From Candidatus Villigracilis propinquus (lineage in GTDB: Bacteria; Chloroflexota; Anaerolineae; Anaerolineales; Villigracilaceae), in NCBI GenBank assembly GCA_016714565.1, contig JADKDM010000010.1, forward strand, positions 190,511-254,510: DNA of 64,000 nucleotides, in the 5' to 3' direction. Below the pieces are notes generated by a model that did not search any database, was not told where the DNA came from, and saw only the letters and a list, made by a program, of their open reading frames with translations. A program made the position numbers and the translations under genes. The first letter of the stretch is position 1. Each line of letters begins with the position of its first letter. This document shows positions 17,400-25,105 of the stretch, piece by piece.

Positions 17400-18401
17400 A
17401 TGATGAATTATAAAATCTGCCTCCTACCTGGTGACGGCATCGGGCCTGAAGTGATCGCTTGCGCTGAAAAAGTTTTGCGCGCCCTGCCTTTGGATTTGGA
17501 ATTCACCCGCGCAGAAATTGGATTTGGCGCCTATGAGCGACTCGGCACGCCGCTGCCCGATTCCACACTGGAAAAGATCCGCCTCTCTTCCGCGACCTTA
17601 TTTGGTTCTGTTACGACACCACCCGCCATCACTGGATATTTTTCACCCGTCGTACGGATGCGTCAATCGCTGGAGTTATTTTCCAATCTGCGTCCATGCC
17701 GCTCGATCCCGCACTCCTCCTCCCGCGCAGGCATTGACATGATCATCGTCCGCGAGAATACCGAAGGCTTGTATTCTGGCATTGAGCGAATTGAAGATGA
17801 CGGCAATCGCGCCATCACTGAACGGGTCATCACCCGCAAAGGTTCGGAACGCATCATCCGCAAAGCATTTGACACCGCCCGCCAAACGGGACGCAAATCT
17901 GTTCATGTGGTCCACAAAGCCAATGTGCTGCGTCAAACCTGCGGACTTTTCCGCACAGTCGCACTTGAAGTTGCAAAGGAATACCCAGACATCACCATGT
18001 ATGAAATGCTCGTGGACACCTGCGCCATGGAACTTGTCCGCGCACCGGAGCAATTTGAAGTGATTGTCACGACCAACCTTTTTGGCGACATCCTCAGCGA
18101 CGAAGCCTGCATGTTCGTCGGCGGCCTCGGTGTGGCTGCTTCCGGCAACATTGGCGCGGACGCAGCAGTCTTTGAACCCGTCCACGGCAGTGCGCCACCG
18201 TTGGTTGGTACAGGCAAAGCCAACCCCATCGCCACCTTCCTCGCCACCGCCATGATGCTGGATTATTTGAATGAAAAAGAATCTGCTGAACGATTGCGAA
18301 ATGCAGTGGAAACCTGTATAGCGGATAATGAGTCCACACCTGATCTGGGTGGAAATTTGACGACAAGCCAGGTAACGGAAAGAGTGATTGGAAAAATTTA
18401 G
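17400..18401 (+). CDS. Homoisocitrate dehydrogenase (isocitrate/isopropylmalate dehydrogenase family)
   Basis: A 333-residue beta-decarboxylating dehydrogenase: LLPGDGIGPEVIACAEK at the N-terminus, the substrate arginines in RMRQSLELFSNLRPCRS, ENTEGLYSGIE, the catalytic Lys in HKANVLRQTCG and the metal Asp in TTNLFGDILSDEACM. NAD-site GSAPPLVGTGKANP follows near residue 265. Position between homoaconitase and LysX makes homoisocitrate the expected substrate; the fold alone cannot exclude isopropylmalate or isocitrate. ATG 17400 is followed by ATG 17403, and either could be used. Confidence 0.9.
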   Translation: MMNYKICLLPGDGIGPEVIACAEKVLRALPLDLEFTRAEIGFGAYERLGTPLPDSTLEKIRLSSATLFGSVTTPPAITGYFSPVVRMRQSLELFSNLRPCRSIPHSSSRAGIDMIIVRENTEGLYSGIERIEDDGNRAITERVITRKGSERIIRKAFDTARQTGRKSVHVVHKANVLRQTCGLFRTVALEVAKEYPDITMYEMLVDTCAMELVRAPEQFEVIVTTNLFGDILSDEACMFVGGLGVAASGNIGADAAVFEPVHGSAPPLVGTGKANPIATFLATAMMLDYLNEKESAERLRNAVETCIADNESTPDLGGNLTTSQVTERVIGKI

Positions 18402-18404
18402 GTT

Positions 18405-18473
18405 TGTCATGCTGAGCAAAGCGAAGCATCTCTAAGACTGTCATAGAGACCCTTCGCTCCGCTCAGGGTGACA
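18405..18473. repeat. Palindromic dispersed repeat (TGTCATGCTGAGC type)
   Basis: 30-nt arms (18405-18434 and 18444-18473) pair imperfectly around a 9-nt loop. The sequence type (TGTCA...CTGAGC...GCGAAG...TCTC) is a common intergenic palindrome in environmental bacterial genomes (recollection). It separates the dehydrogenase from lysX and might form a hairpin in the operon RNA. Confidence 0.75.
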
Positions 18474-18487
18474 CATAAGGAGCAATC

Positions 18488-19339
18488 ATGACCAAAGTTG
18501 GATTTTTATACACCCGCCTGCGCGTTGAAGAAAAATATTTACTGGATGAATTTGAAAAGCACAGCGATGTGGAAGTTGTCCGCATTAATGATGGGAATTC
18601 ATTCTTTGATATTAATCAACTTCCCGAACAAGTTGATGTGCTCTTCGAGCGTTCCATTTCTTATTCACGCGGGCTGTATATCTCGCGCATCTTTGAGGCG
18701 CATGGCGTACCTGTTGTAAATTCGTCTGCGGTGGCGGAACGCTGCGGAGACAAGTACATCACCAGCCAGATCCTCACACAGAACGGGATCCCAACTCCCA
18801 GAGTGTATATGGCCTTCGACGAAGAATCAGCTCTCAGCGCGATTGAAGCGATGGGCTATCCATGCGTGCTAAAACCCGTTGTCGGGTCATGGGGACGCCT
18901 GCTCGCAAAAGTGGACAATCGTCACATGGCTGAGTCGTTGATCGAACACAAATCATCGCTGGGAGTCAATCACCAGGTTTTTTATATTCAGGAATATATC
19001 AACAAGCCGGGGCGTGATATCCGTGCCTTTGTGATCGGTGATGAATGTATCTGCGCGATATACCGCTCCTCCGAAAATTGGATCACCAATACCGCACGAG
19101 GAGGCGTCGCCACGAACTGCCCCGTCACTGATGAGATCGCGGAGTTATGTCAACGGGCGGCTCGCGCCGTCGGCGGCGGATTGTTGGCACTTGACCTGTT
19201 CGAGACCGACAACGGAATGACGATCAACGAGATCAACCATACAATGGAGTTTCGTAACAGTATTGCCACCACAGGAGTAAATATCCCCGAAAAGATGGTG
19301 GAGTATATCTTGAAAAGCGCGGTCATGAAACAGACATAA
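18488..19339 (+). CDS. lysX: LysX-type ATP-grasp ligase (LysW-alpha-aminoadipate ligase)
   Basis: LysX attaches alpha-aminoadipate to the C-terminal glutamate of the carrier protein LysW, protecting its amino group. The 283-residue RimK-like ATP-grasp protein has PCVLKPVVGSWGRLLAKVDN (ATP site), IQEYINKPGRDIRAFVIGDE and the LysX-typical INEINHTMEFRNS near residue 245. ATAAGGAGC precedes the ATG. No lysW, lysZ, lysY, lysJ or lysK is in the window, so the rest of the pathway must lie elsewhere. An ArgX role is possible but less likely in this operon. Confidence 0.9.
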   Translation: MTKVGFLYTRLRVEEKYLLDEFEKHSDVEVVRINDGNSFFDINQLPEQVDVLFERSISYSRGLYISRIFEAHGVPVVNSSAVAERCGDKYITSQILTQNGIPTPRVYMAFDEESALSAIEAMGYPCVLKPVVGSWGRLLAKVDNRHMAESLIEHKSSLGVNHQVFYIQEYINKPGRDIRAFVIGDECICAIYRSSENWITNTARGGVATNCPVTDEIAELCQRAARAVGGGLLALDLFETDNGMTINEINHTMEFRNSIATTGVNIPEKMVEYILKSAVMKQT

Positions 19340-19366
19340 AAAAGACCGCCTTCGGGTTAGGCGGTC
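19338..19366 (-). terminator. Intrinsic terminator of tRNA-Pro
   Basis: On the minus strand GACCGCC pairs with GGCGGTC (19366-19360 and 19350-19344) and is followed by TTTTTT. It lies 20 nt downstream of the tRNA. On the plus strand the same hairpin, without a T-run, directly follows lysX and may also help end that transcript. Confidence 0.8.
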
Positions 19367-19386
19367 AACAAGCATTGCTTTTTCTG

Positions 19387-19460
19387 TCGGGGTGGAGAGA
19401 TTTGAACTCTCGACCTCACGGACCCGAACCGTGCGCTCTACCGGTCTGAGCCACACCCCG
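19387..19460 (-). tRNA. tRNA-Pro (anticodon CGG)
   Basis: The 74-nt cloverleaf has a 7-bp acceptor stem CGGGGTG/CACCCCG with discriminator A, D-stem GGCTCAG, anticodon arm CACGG-TTCGGGT-CCGTG and T-arm GAGAGTTCAAATCTCTC. Anticodon CGG reads the proline codon CCG. The CCA end is not encoded. Confidence 0.93.
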
Positions 19461-19523
19461 ATAGCGTCCCTTTGATGGGAAAGCCTGCGAATTATACCAT
19501 TGTGATTTATTTTGGCAAGCCTA

Positions 19524-20453
19524 TTATGGATTCAGCATGATCTCAACACTATAAACGTAAATATACTTTTGCACCTCTGAATCGGTCACATCCAGCAGCG
19601 GATTATCCTGCTTGAAGGTCAGGCGGGCGAGGGTGGGTTCGGTCACTTTGTAGGGCAACTTTGTTTCAAAGGACTGGGTATCGATTCCGTTGAAGTTTAG
19701 TATTCGCGAGGAGATCGGCGATCCATTTGGCAGTATCAATTCCGCCACCATGGGTTGATCGTTGAAAGGCCAAATGCGGCCTTTGAGGTTGACCTCCCCA
19801 GCATAAAAATCAGCCCTTTCCTTCATACCTTCGATCATCACCCGTTCATAGATCATGTTCCCGGGTGGGTTAATTTGATTGGTGCCAATGGAATATAAAA
19901 GAACAGGCATCGTGTTGAGAGCCTGAATTCGGCCAAAATCATCCTTGCTGCTGATGCGAATATACCCTGCCTCGGAAACAGCACGGATCTCAAATCGCAG
20001 CTCAAACCTGCGGAAAATGCCTTTCATATTTCGCGTCACTTTTTCAAGATCGCGATAAAGGACACGGCCATCCTCACCCAACAAGTCCACTTGAATTACT
20101 TCGCTTTCACCCGAGACAACCTCTATTTGTAAAATGATCGGGGAGACCAAGCTGGAGGCCGGGCCAGGAGACAAAAACCTTACTTGTGCAAAATCTGTGA
20201 AGCCCGCCGCAAATGTAGGCGTTGGGCTTGGAATCTCCGTCAATGGAATTGATAGTTCAGTTGGAACAGCCGTCAAAGTTGGAGGGACGCTTTGCGTTAA
20301 AGCATCAGCGGTGGCGAAAGCGGCCTGTCCGGTCAGCGCAACTACAGTCGGGATGGAGGGAGGCGGAAGAGTTGTCGGCGTGGACCCTATACTTTGAGAG
20401 CAAGCAGCTAACAGCGTAAGAAGTGAAGCGAGAAGAAATGTTTTATATTTCAT
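19524..20453 (-). CDS. Lipoprotein of unknown function
   Basis: The start at 20453 gives a signal peptide, MKYKTFLLASLLTLLAAC, with lipobox LAAC, so Cys18 would be lipidated. A low-complexity Pro/Thr/Ser linker follows (to about residue 75). Then come two beta-rich regions: one around VRFLSPGPASSLVSPIILQ with extended strands, resembling an Ig-like or GerMN/immunoglobulin-like extracytoplasmic domain, and one with ELILPNGSPISSRILNFNG. No catalytic motif is seen. An upstream in-frame ATG (20498) would read through the terminator hairpin and is rejected. Confidence 0.7.
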   Translation of the reverse strand: MKYKTFLLASLLTLLAACSQSIGSTPTTLPPPSIPTVVALTGQAAFATADALTQSVPPTLTAVPTELSIPLTEIPSPTPTFAAGFTDFAQVRFLSPGPASSLVSPIILQIEVVSGESEVIQVDLLGEDGRVLYRDLEKVTRNMKGIFRRFELRFEIRAVSEAGYIRISSKDDFGRIQALNTMPVLLYSIGTNQINPPGNMIYERVMIEGMKERADFYAGEVNLKGRIWPFNDQPMVAELILPNGSPISSRILNFNGIDTQSFETKLPYKVTEPTLARLTFKQDNPLLDVTDSEVQKYIYVYSVEIMLNP

Positions 20454-20463
20454 ATCCAAATAA

Positions 20464-20490
20464 AAGAGACGCCCTGACGGGCAGGGCGTC
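20464..20490 (-). terminator. Intrinsic terminator of the M32 carboxypeptidase gene
   Basis: GACGCCCTG pairs with CAGGGCGTC (20468-20476 and 20482-20490) with a 5-nt loop. On the minus strand it is followed by TCTTTTATTT. It lies about 20 nt after the carboxypeptidase stop and just upstream of the lipoprotein gene. Confidence 0.75.
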
Positions 20491-20508
20491 CCATTCAATC
20501 CTTTAAAT

Positions 20509-22005
20509 TTACAGCCCGTAAATCCCGCTGTATTTTTTCGTCAAATAGCGGACATAAGCGGCAGAGTCAATTCGTGAGCCGGTGGCCTTTTGCACAAGAT
20601 CCTGCGGATCATACTTGTGACCATACACATGGATGTTCTTTCGCAGCCAACCGAGCAGTTCATCAAACTTGCCTTTGCGGATCTGTTCTTCAAGATCGGG
20701 GATGTCTTTGTTGATGACCTCCCACAACTGAGCAGAGACAATATTGCCCAACGCGTATGTGGAGAAGTAACCGATCATGCCGCCAGACCAATGCACATCC
20801 TGCAAAACGCCTTTCGCATCATTGGGCGGGACAATGCCAAGATAATCCTGCATCTTCGCGTTCCAAATTTCGGGAAGGTCTTTGACGGCGATACTTCCAT
20901 CCACCATGCCGATCTCGATTTCAAGGCGCAGCATGATGTGCATGTTGTAGGTGGCTTCATCTGCATTCACACGGATGAGGGATGGCTCAACTTTATTGAT
21001 GCCCTTGTAAAAAGATTTCGCGGTCACACCATCCAACTGAGATGGGAAAGTTTTCTTCAATTCAGGGAAGAAATATTCGCAGAACGGAAGCGAACGCCCT
21101 ACAAGATTTTCCCACATGCGTGATTGCGATTCATGCACAGCCAGAGATGTGCCATTCGCGAGCGGTGTGCGCTCATATACCGGGTTGATGCCCTGCTCAT
21201 ACATGGCATGGCCTGATTCATGCATGGCGCTGAAAATGGTGGCAATGGGATTCCCGGCTTCAAAACGATTCGTGATGCGCACATCGTTCACGCTGAAAGA
21301 AGTCTCAAAAGGATGCGGCGCTTTGTCCTGTCTGCCGCGGCTGAAATCGTACCCGAACTTCGAGACGATCTTTTCGCTGAAGCCCCACAACTTCTGCTCG
21401 TTATATTTTTTGTGAAGGAAATCATCCTTCACCTGCTTTGTGGATGCAATCGCCTTCAGCAGTTCCACCTGCTTCGGGCGCAGGTTGCCAAATATCTCAC
21501 GCACTTCGGCGGTCTTCATGCCCGGTTCAAAATCATCCAACAGAACATCATACGGATGGTCAGCCGGCGGGAAGAACGAAACATATTTCTTTACCAATTC
21601 CACAACTTTTTCAAGATGCGGCTGGAAAATGGAAAAGTCAGATTTGCCCTTCGCCTCGACCCATGCTTCAAAAGCCTTTGAAGAAACAATAGCCTGCTCT
21701 GCAACGAAAGAAGGCGGCACAAGTTTGGCCTTTTTATAATCGCGCGAAGCAACGCGGATCATGGCGCCATCATCGGTCTCTGCATCGCCGTATTCGCTTT
21801 TCAGATCCTCGAGCAGTCTGCCAACTTCATCGGATGTGAATTTTTCTTGAACGATCTTGCCCAGCGTAGCAAGCTGCTGCCCGCGCGCCTCACTGCCGCC
21901 GCGCGGCATGTTCACCTGCTCATCCCAACCCAACACACTTGCGGCATGACCCAGATCAGAAACCTCGCCAAGGATTTGCTTAAGCTGATTCAGCTTTTCG
22001 GACAT
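20509..22005 (-). CDS. Carboxypeptidase Taq-type metallopeptidase (family M32)
   Basis: A 498-residue cytosolic zinc carboxypeptidase. The HExxH motif is in IFSAMHESGHAMYEQG, and the third ligand glutamate is in AVHESQSRMWENLVGRS, both diagnostic of M32. VNADEATYNMHIMLRLEIE and PPNDAKGVLQDVHWSGGMIGYF are further family signatures. It releases C-terminal amino acids from peptides. ATG 22005 has a GGAGG-like site (CTCTGGAGGTTTCC) upstream. The frame is intact and the length is typical. Its own terminator follows, so it is probably monocistronic. Confidence 0.93.
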   Translation of the reverse strand: MSEKLNQLKQILGEVSDLGHAASVLGWDEQVNMPRGGSEARGQQLATLGKIVQEKFTSDEVGRLLEDLKSEYGDAETDDGAMIRVASRDYKKAKLVPPSFVAEQAIVSSKAFEAWVEAKGKSDFSIFQPHLEKVVELVKKYVSFFPPADHPYDVLLDDFEPGMKTAEVREIFGNLRPKQVELLKAIASTKQVKDDFLHKKYNEQKLWGFSEKIVSKFGYDFSRGRQDKAPHPFETSFSVNDVRITNRFEAGNPIATIFSAMHESGHAMYEQGINPVYERTPLANGTSLAVHESQSRMWENLVGRSLPFCEYFFPELKKTFPSQLDGVTAKSFYKGINKVEPSLIRVNADEATYNMHIMLRLEIEIGMVDGSIAVKDLPEIWNAKMQDYLGIVPPNDAKGVLQDVHWSGGMIGYFSTYALGNIVSAQLWEVINKDIPDLEEQIRKGKFDELLGWLRKNIHVYGHKYDPQDLVQKATGSRIDSAAYVRYLTKKYSGIYGL

Positions 22006-22430
22006 GGAAACCTCCAGAGGAATAGATAGTTTTCATCATTACAAGATTGCTTCGGATAAATACAAGAGCATCCTCGTAATGACATACATACGACACGACA
22101 AAACGCCTCCCGCCTAACGGATACCTGATCCTGTTTCCTCAAGCATTTTCTCCGCATTAGCACTTAGCGTCTGCAATATGATTGTATCGTAATCAGAGTT
22201 TCTTTGCACCCTGCTTCGGAATGATCTGCCTTATCTATAAAATCCCAAAGGTGACCTGACATCGGGAGCCATGTCATCCCTTCGGGATTTTAAATTGCAC
22301 AAATAAACTTCTATAATAGTTTCACCCTTTCGGGGTTGGCGTAGAAAACAGAAGCTGTTTGGAACTTGATGAAAAAGCCATTGAAATTCCGTTCTTTTCC
22401 GTGCGCAAAACAACCTAGCTGGCTATTGTG
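22006..22430. other. 425-nt intergenic region without a gene
   Basis: No credible coding frame or tRNA is seen. The part from 22236 to 22337 contains two related palindromic motifs (separate entry). The rest, including the probable promoter region of the carboxypeptidase gene, shows no recognisable element. Confidence 0.6.
22236..22337. repeat. Pair of CCCGAAGGG-type palindromic repeats
   Basis: 22237-22292 forms a long imperfect hairpin: AAAATCCC at the left pairs with GGGATTTT at the right, and inner TGACAT pairs with ATGTCA. About 30 nt further, 22311-22337 has a second motif. Both read CCCGAA(A/G)GGGTGA-like on the minus strand, followed by an A/T-rich TATAGAA. This looks like a dispersed repeat family, inferred from the two adjacent copies. 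Confidence 0.5.
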
Positions 22431-23150
22431 TTACGGGCATTTATGCCCTTCGCCACGGCCATTGATGGTGATATAGACTGTCACACCTTCGCGGACCTCC
22501 AGAACTTGGGCCTCGGGCTCGTCCGGGTAGTACATGTCGTAGGCAATGTAAGTGCCGGGGTCAACCTGATATTCGTTCAGGTATTTTGCGTTCGTGTATA
22601 ACGAGGGCAGGTAGGTATTGCCTGGCGTGATGAACATGTCATGCTCGGTGCAGTTTTTGATATAGGCAGGAGCAGGCCATTCGGTGAAGGTGAAATCGGG
22701 TATTTGGCTTAAGTCGCCGTCAATTTTGGAATAGGGTGTTTGAATGGAAACCCAGCCCGTAGTATCGAGATCGGGGATATGGATCTGCACCCACTTTGAA
22801 AGAACATCCTGAGCAATGACTTGCGCGCTTACACCTTTTGCCAAAACGCCGATCGGGTTATATGGCAACCCGGGTCCACGGCGGATGTAGATATTTCCAT
22901 CCACTGCGGTGATGGTGACAGAAGGCAAAGGCGTAGGCAAAATGACAGTTGCCGTAGGAGCAACTGTCGGCGGGGAAAGAGGCGTTGCTGAAGAAGACGG
23001 GGCGGGCGTATCAAGCGAGGAATTTGTCGCTTGAAAATCTAAAGTTGGCTCGGCTTGACTAACACGCTGTCGTGCCCCGCCCATCAAAATACATCCCTGA
23101 ACAAAAACGATCAGCAGCAGGGAAATCAATACTTTCCTGAAAGTTGACAT
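22431..23150 (-). CDS. SH3-domain lipoprotein
   Basis: A 239-residue protein with signal peptide and lipobox (LLLIVFVQGC, Cys20). A Ser/Thr/Pro linker to about residue 75 is followed by a bacterial SH3-like domain: VDGNIYIRRGPGLPYNPIGV then SKWVQIHIPDLDTTGWVS. The C-terminal 85 residues (CTEHDMFITPGNTYLPS onward) are unassigned but Tyr-rich. It lies 2 nt after the permease gene, so it belongs to the exporter operon and may be an envelope partner. Its function is unknown. Confidence 0.75.
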   Translation of the reverse strand: MSTFRKVLISLLLIVFVQGCILMGGARQRVSQAEPTLDFQATNSSLDTPAPSSSATPLSPPTVAPTATVILPTPLPSVTITAVDGNIYIRRGPGLPYNPIGVLAKGVSAQVIAQDVLSKWVQIHIPDLDTTGWVSIQTPYSKIDGDLSQIPDFTFTEWPAPAYIKNCTEHDMFITPGNTYLPSLYTNAKYLNEYQVDPGTYIAYDMYYPDEPEAQVLEVREGVTVYITINGRGEGHKCP

Positions 23151-23152
23151 GG

Positions 23153-24409
23153 TTACTCGTAACGAAGCGCTTCGACAGGCTCCAGATTTGCAGCGCGGCT
23201 GGCGGGGTAAATTCCAAAGAACAGGCCGATGATGGCCGAGAAACTTGTGGAGAGGAGGATCGCATCCGTTCCGACAATGGGAGTGAAATTATTACCAGTT
23301 GCCGTGGCGACCTTGCCAACGATGAAGGCGATCAACCAGCCAAACATGATGCCGATGATGCCGCCGATCAAACTAAGTAGAGAAGATTCTGTGAGGAATT
23401 GAAGCAGGATGTCTTTTTTGCGCGCGCCGAGGGCTTTGCGTAAACCGATCTCGCGTGTGCGCTCGGTGACGGAAACAAGCATGATGTTCATGATGCCGAT
23501 ACCGCCAACGAGCAGGGAAATACCCGCGATGCCGCCGAGGAAGATGGTGAGCACGCCGGTGATGGTTGCAAATGTGGAGAGAAAATCCTGCTGGGTAAAG
23601 ACGGTGAAATCGTCGATGCCGATCGGAGTGCGATGGCGTTGACGAATAATGTTCGATACTTCATCCGACGCCAAAGGAACCGCTTCGGCGGAAATAGCCT
23701 GGATAAAAATCACATCCACTTCATCGCGAGTGCTTTTTTTTATGAGACGCGCCTGTGCAGTGGTGAATGGAATGTAGGCTGCGTTATCTTCACTGCCGAA
23801 CGCGCCGCCGCCTTTGGGCACGGTGACGCCGATCACACGAAAAGGCTGACCTTCGATACGAATGGTTTCACCGATAACACCGTCGGCGTGGCCGAAAATT
23901 GTTGTGGCTGTCTCGGGGCCGAGCACCACCACGGACATACGTCCGAGGATATGTTCTTCATTGATAAATTCACCTTCGGCCAGTTCCATATTGCGGACTG
24001 TGGCGTAGGTTGGCGTGATACCAGAGATGCTTGTGGTGGTGTTCTCGCCAGCGTAGGTCAATGTTCCATTGCCTTGAATGGCGGGAGCAACCAATTCGAC
24101 AGATGGCGCGGCGAAGGGGTCAGCAATCGCTTCGGCATCGGTCAAAGTAAGCGGGCGGTCGTTATTGCCGCTGCGTCCGCTGCCGGGGCCACCGGGGGAG
24201 CCGTCTGCGCTGCCGCTAAATACAAAGAGCAGGTTCGTTCCGATGCTGGAAATGGAACCGGTGATGGATGCCTGTGCGCCATTCCCTACCGCAAGCATGG
24301 CGATCACTGCCGCCACGCCGATGACAATGCCAAGCACGGTGAGGCCGGAACGCATTTTATTGCCGTTCAGGCTTTCAAGTGCTTCAAGGATCGATTGTGT
24401 AAAGGTCAT
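23153..24409 (-). CDS. MacB-type ABC transporter permease
   Basis: A 418-residue MacB/FtsX-like permease. The N-terminal helix (TVLGIVIGVAAVIAMLAVG) and the MacB periplasmic domain (residues about 45-270) are followed by three helices: FLGGIAGISLLVGGIGIMNI, then the cytoplasmic coupling motif SVTERTREIGLRKALGARK and two further membrane segments. MacB systems move substrates out of the periplasm by mechanotransmission. The ATPase is a separate gene upstream that overlaps by 4 nt. The substrate (drug, peptide or lipoprotein) cannot be told. Confidence 0.9.
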   Translation of the reverse strand: MTFTQSILEALESLNGNKMRSGLTVLGIVIGVAAVIAMLAVGNGAQASITGSISSIGTNLLFVFSGSADGSPGGPGSGRSGNNDRPLTLTDAEAIADPFAAPSVELVAPAIQGNGTLTYAGENTTTSISGITPTYATVRNMELAEGEFINEEHILGRMSVVVLGPETATTIFGHADGVIGETIRIEGQPFRVIGVTVPKGGGAFGSEDNAAYIPFTTAQARLIKKSTRDEVDVIFIQAISAEAVPLASDEVSNIIRQRHRTPIGIDDFTVFTQQDFLSTFATITGVLTIFLGGIAGISLLVGGIGIMNIMLVSVTERTREIGLRKALGARKKDILLQFLTESSLLSLIGGIIGIMFGWLIAFIVGKVATATGNNFTPIVGTDAILLSTSFSAIIGLFFGIYPASRAANLEPVEALRYE

Positions 24410-25104
24410 TTCTTCCTGCCTTTATCGTCGTACGCTGCATCCAACTCGCCGTCTCGTAAGCGGATGACACGCTGGGTCTGTTCAGCGATGTTTGGATCGT
24501 GCGTAACGATAATGAGGGTTGTCCCCAGATCTTTGTTGAGATTGAGCAGGAGATTCATGATCTCCTTGCCAACTTTTGAATCGAGGTTGCCTGTCGGCTC
24601 ATCGGCCATGATGATGGCCGGGTTATTGACGAGGGAGCGAGCTACGGCTACACGCTGCTGCTGTCCGCCGGAGAGTTCATACGGGCGGTGAGACATGCGG
24701 TCTTTCAGACCGACGGCTTCGAGCGCGGCTTGAGCGCGTTCACGGCGTCCTTCAGTGACACCGGCGTAACGCAGCGGGAGTTCCACATTTCCAAGGGCGG
24801 TCAAACGGGAAAGCAAATTGAAGCTTTGAAAAACAAATCCAACTTTGCGGTTGCGGACACTTGCAAGCTGGTCGTCGTTCATTTCAGCAACCGACTCACC
24901 ATCAAGGATATAGTCGCCCGAAGTGGGTCTATCCAAACAGCCGAGCGTGTTCATCATGGTCGATTTGCCTGAGCCGGAAGGACCCATAATGGAAACCATC
25001 TCACCGCGCGTAATGGTAAATGAAACATCGCGCAGCGCCCGCACTTCGAACTCACCCATCATGTAGGTTTTTGTCAGGTTACGCGCTTCGATCACCAGAT
25101 CCAT
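24406..25104 (-). CDS. MacB/LolD-type ABC transporter ATPase
   Basis: A complete nucleotide-binding domain: Walker A GPSGSGKSTMMN, Q-loop FVFQSFNLLSRLTALGNVEL, signature LSGGQQQRVAVARS, Walker B IIMADEPTGNLDS and H-loop ITHDP. It belongs to the MacB/LolD/FtsE class. ATG 25104 starts DLVIEARNLTKTY; an earlier ATG at 25116 lies within the adaptor gene. It acts with the permease and the adaptor on either side. Confidence 0.93.
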   Translation of the reverse strand: MDLVIEARNLTKTYMMGEFEVRALRDVSFTITRGEMVSIMGPSGSGKSTMMNTLGCLDRPTSGDYILDGESVAEMNDDQLASVRNRKVGFVFQSFNLLSRLTALGNVELPLRYAGVTEGRRERAQAALEAVGLKDRMSHRPYELSGGQQQRVAVARSLVNNPAIIMADEPTGNLDSKVGKEIMNLLLNLNKDLGTTLIIVTHDPNIAEQTQRVIRLRDGELDAAYDDKGRKK

Positions 25105-25105
25105 A

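Noticed and set aside
17676..18419. 247-codon minus-strand frame opposite the dehydrogenase
   Set aside because: Antisense shadow with no ribosome site or promoter, and low similarity to any protein type.
23633..24691. 352-codon plus-strand frame opposite the MacB permease
   Set aside because: Shadow of the permease and ATPase genes, which have full conserved motifs.
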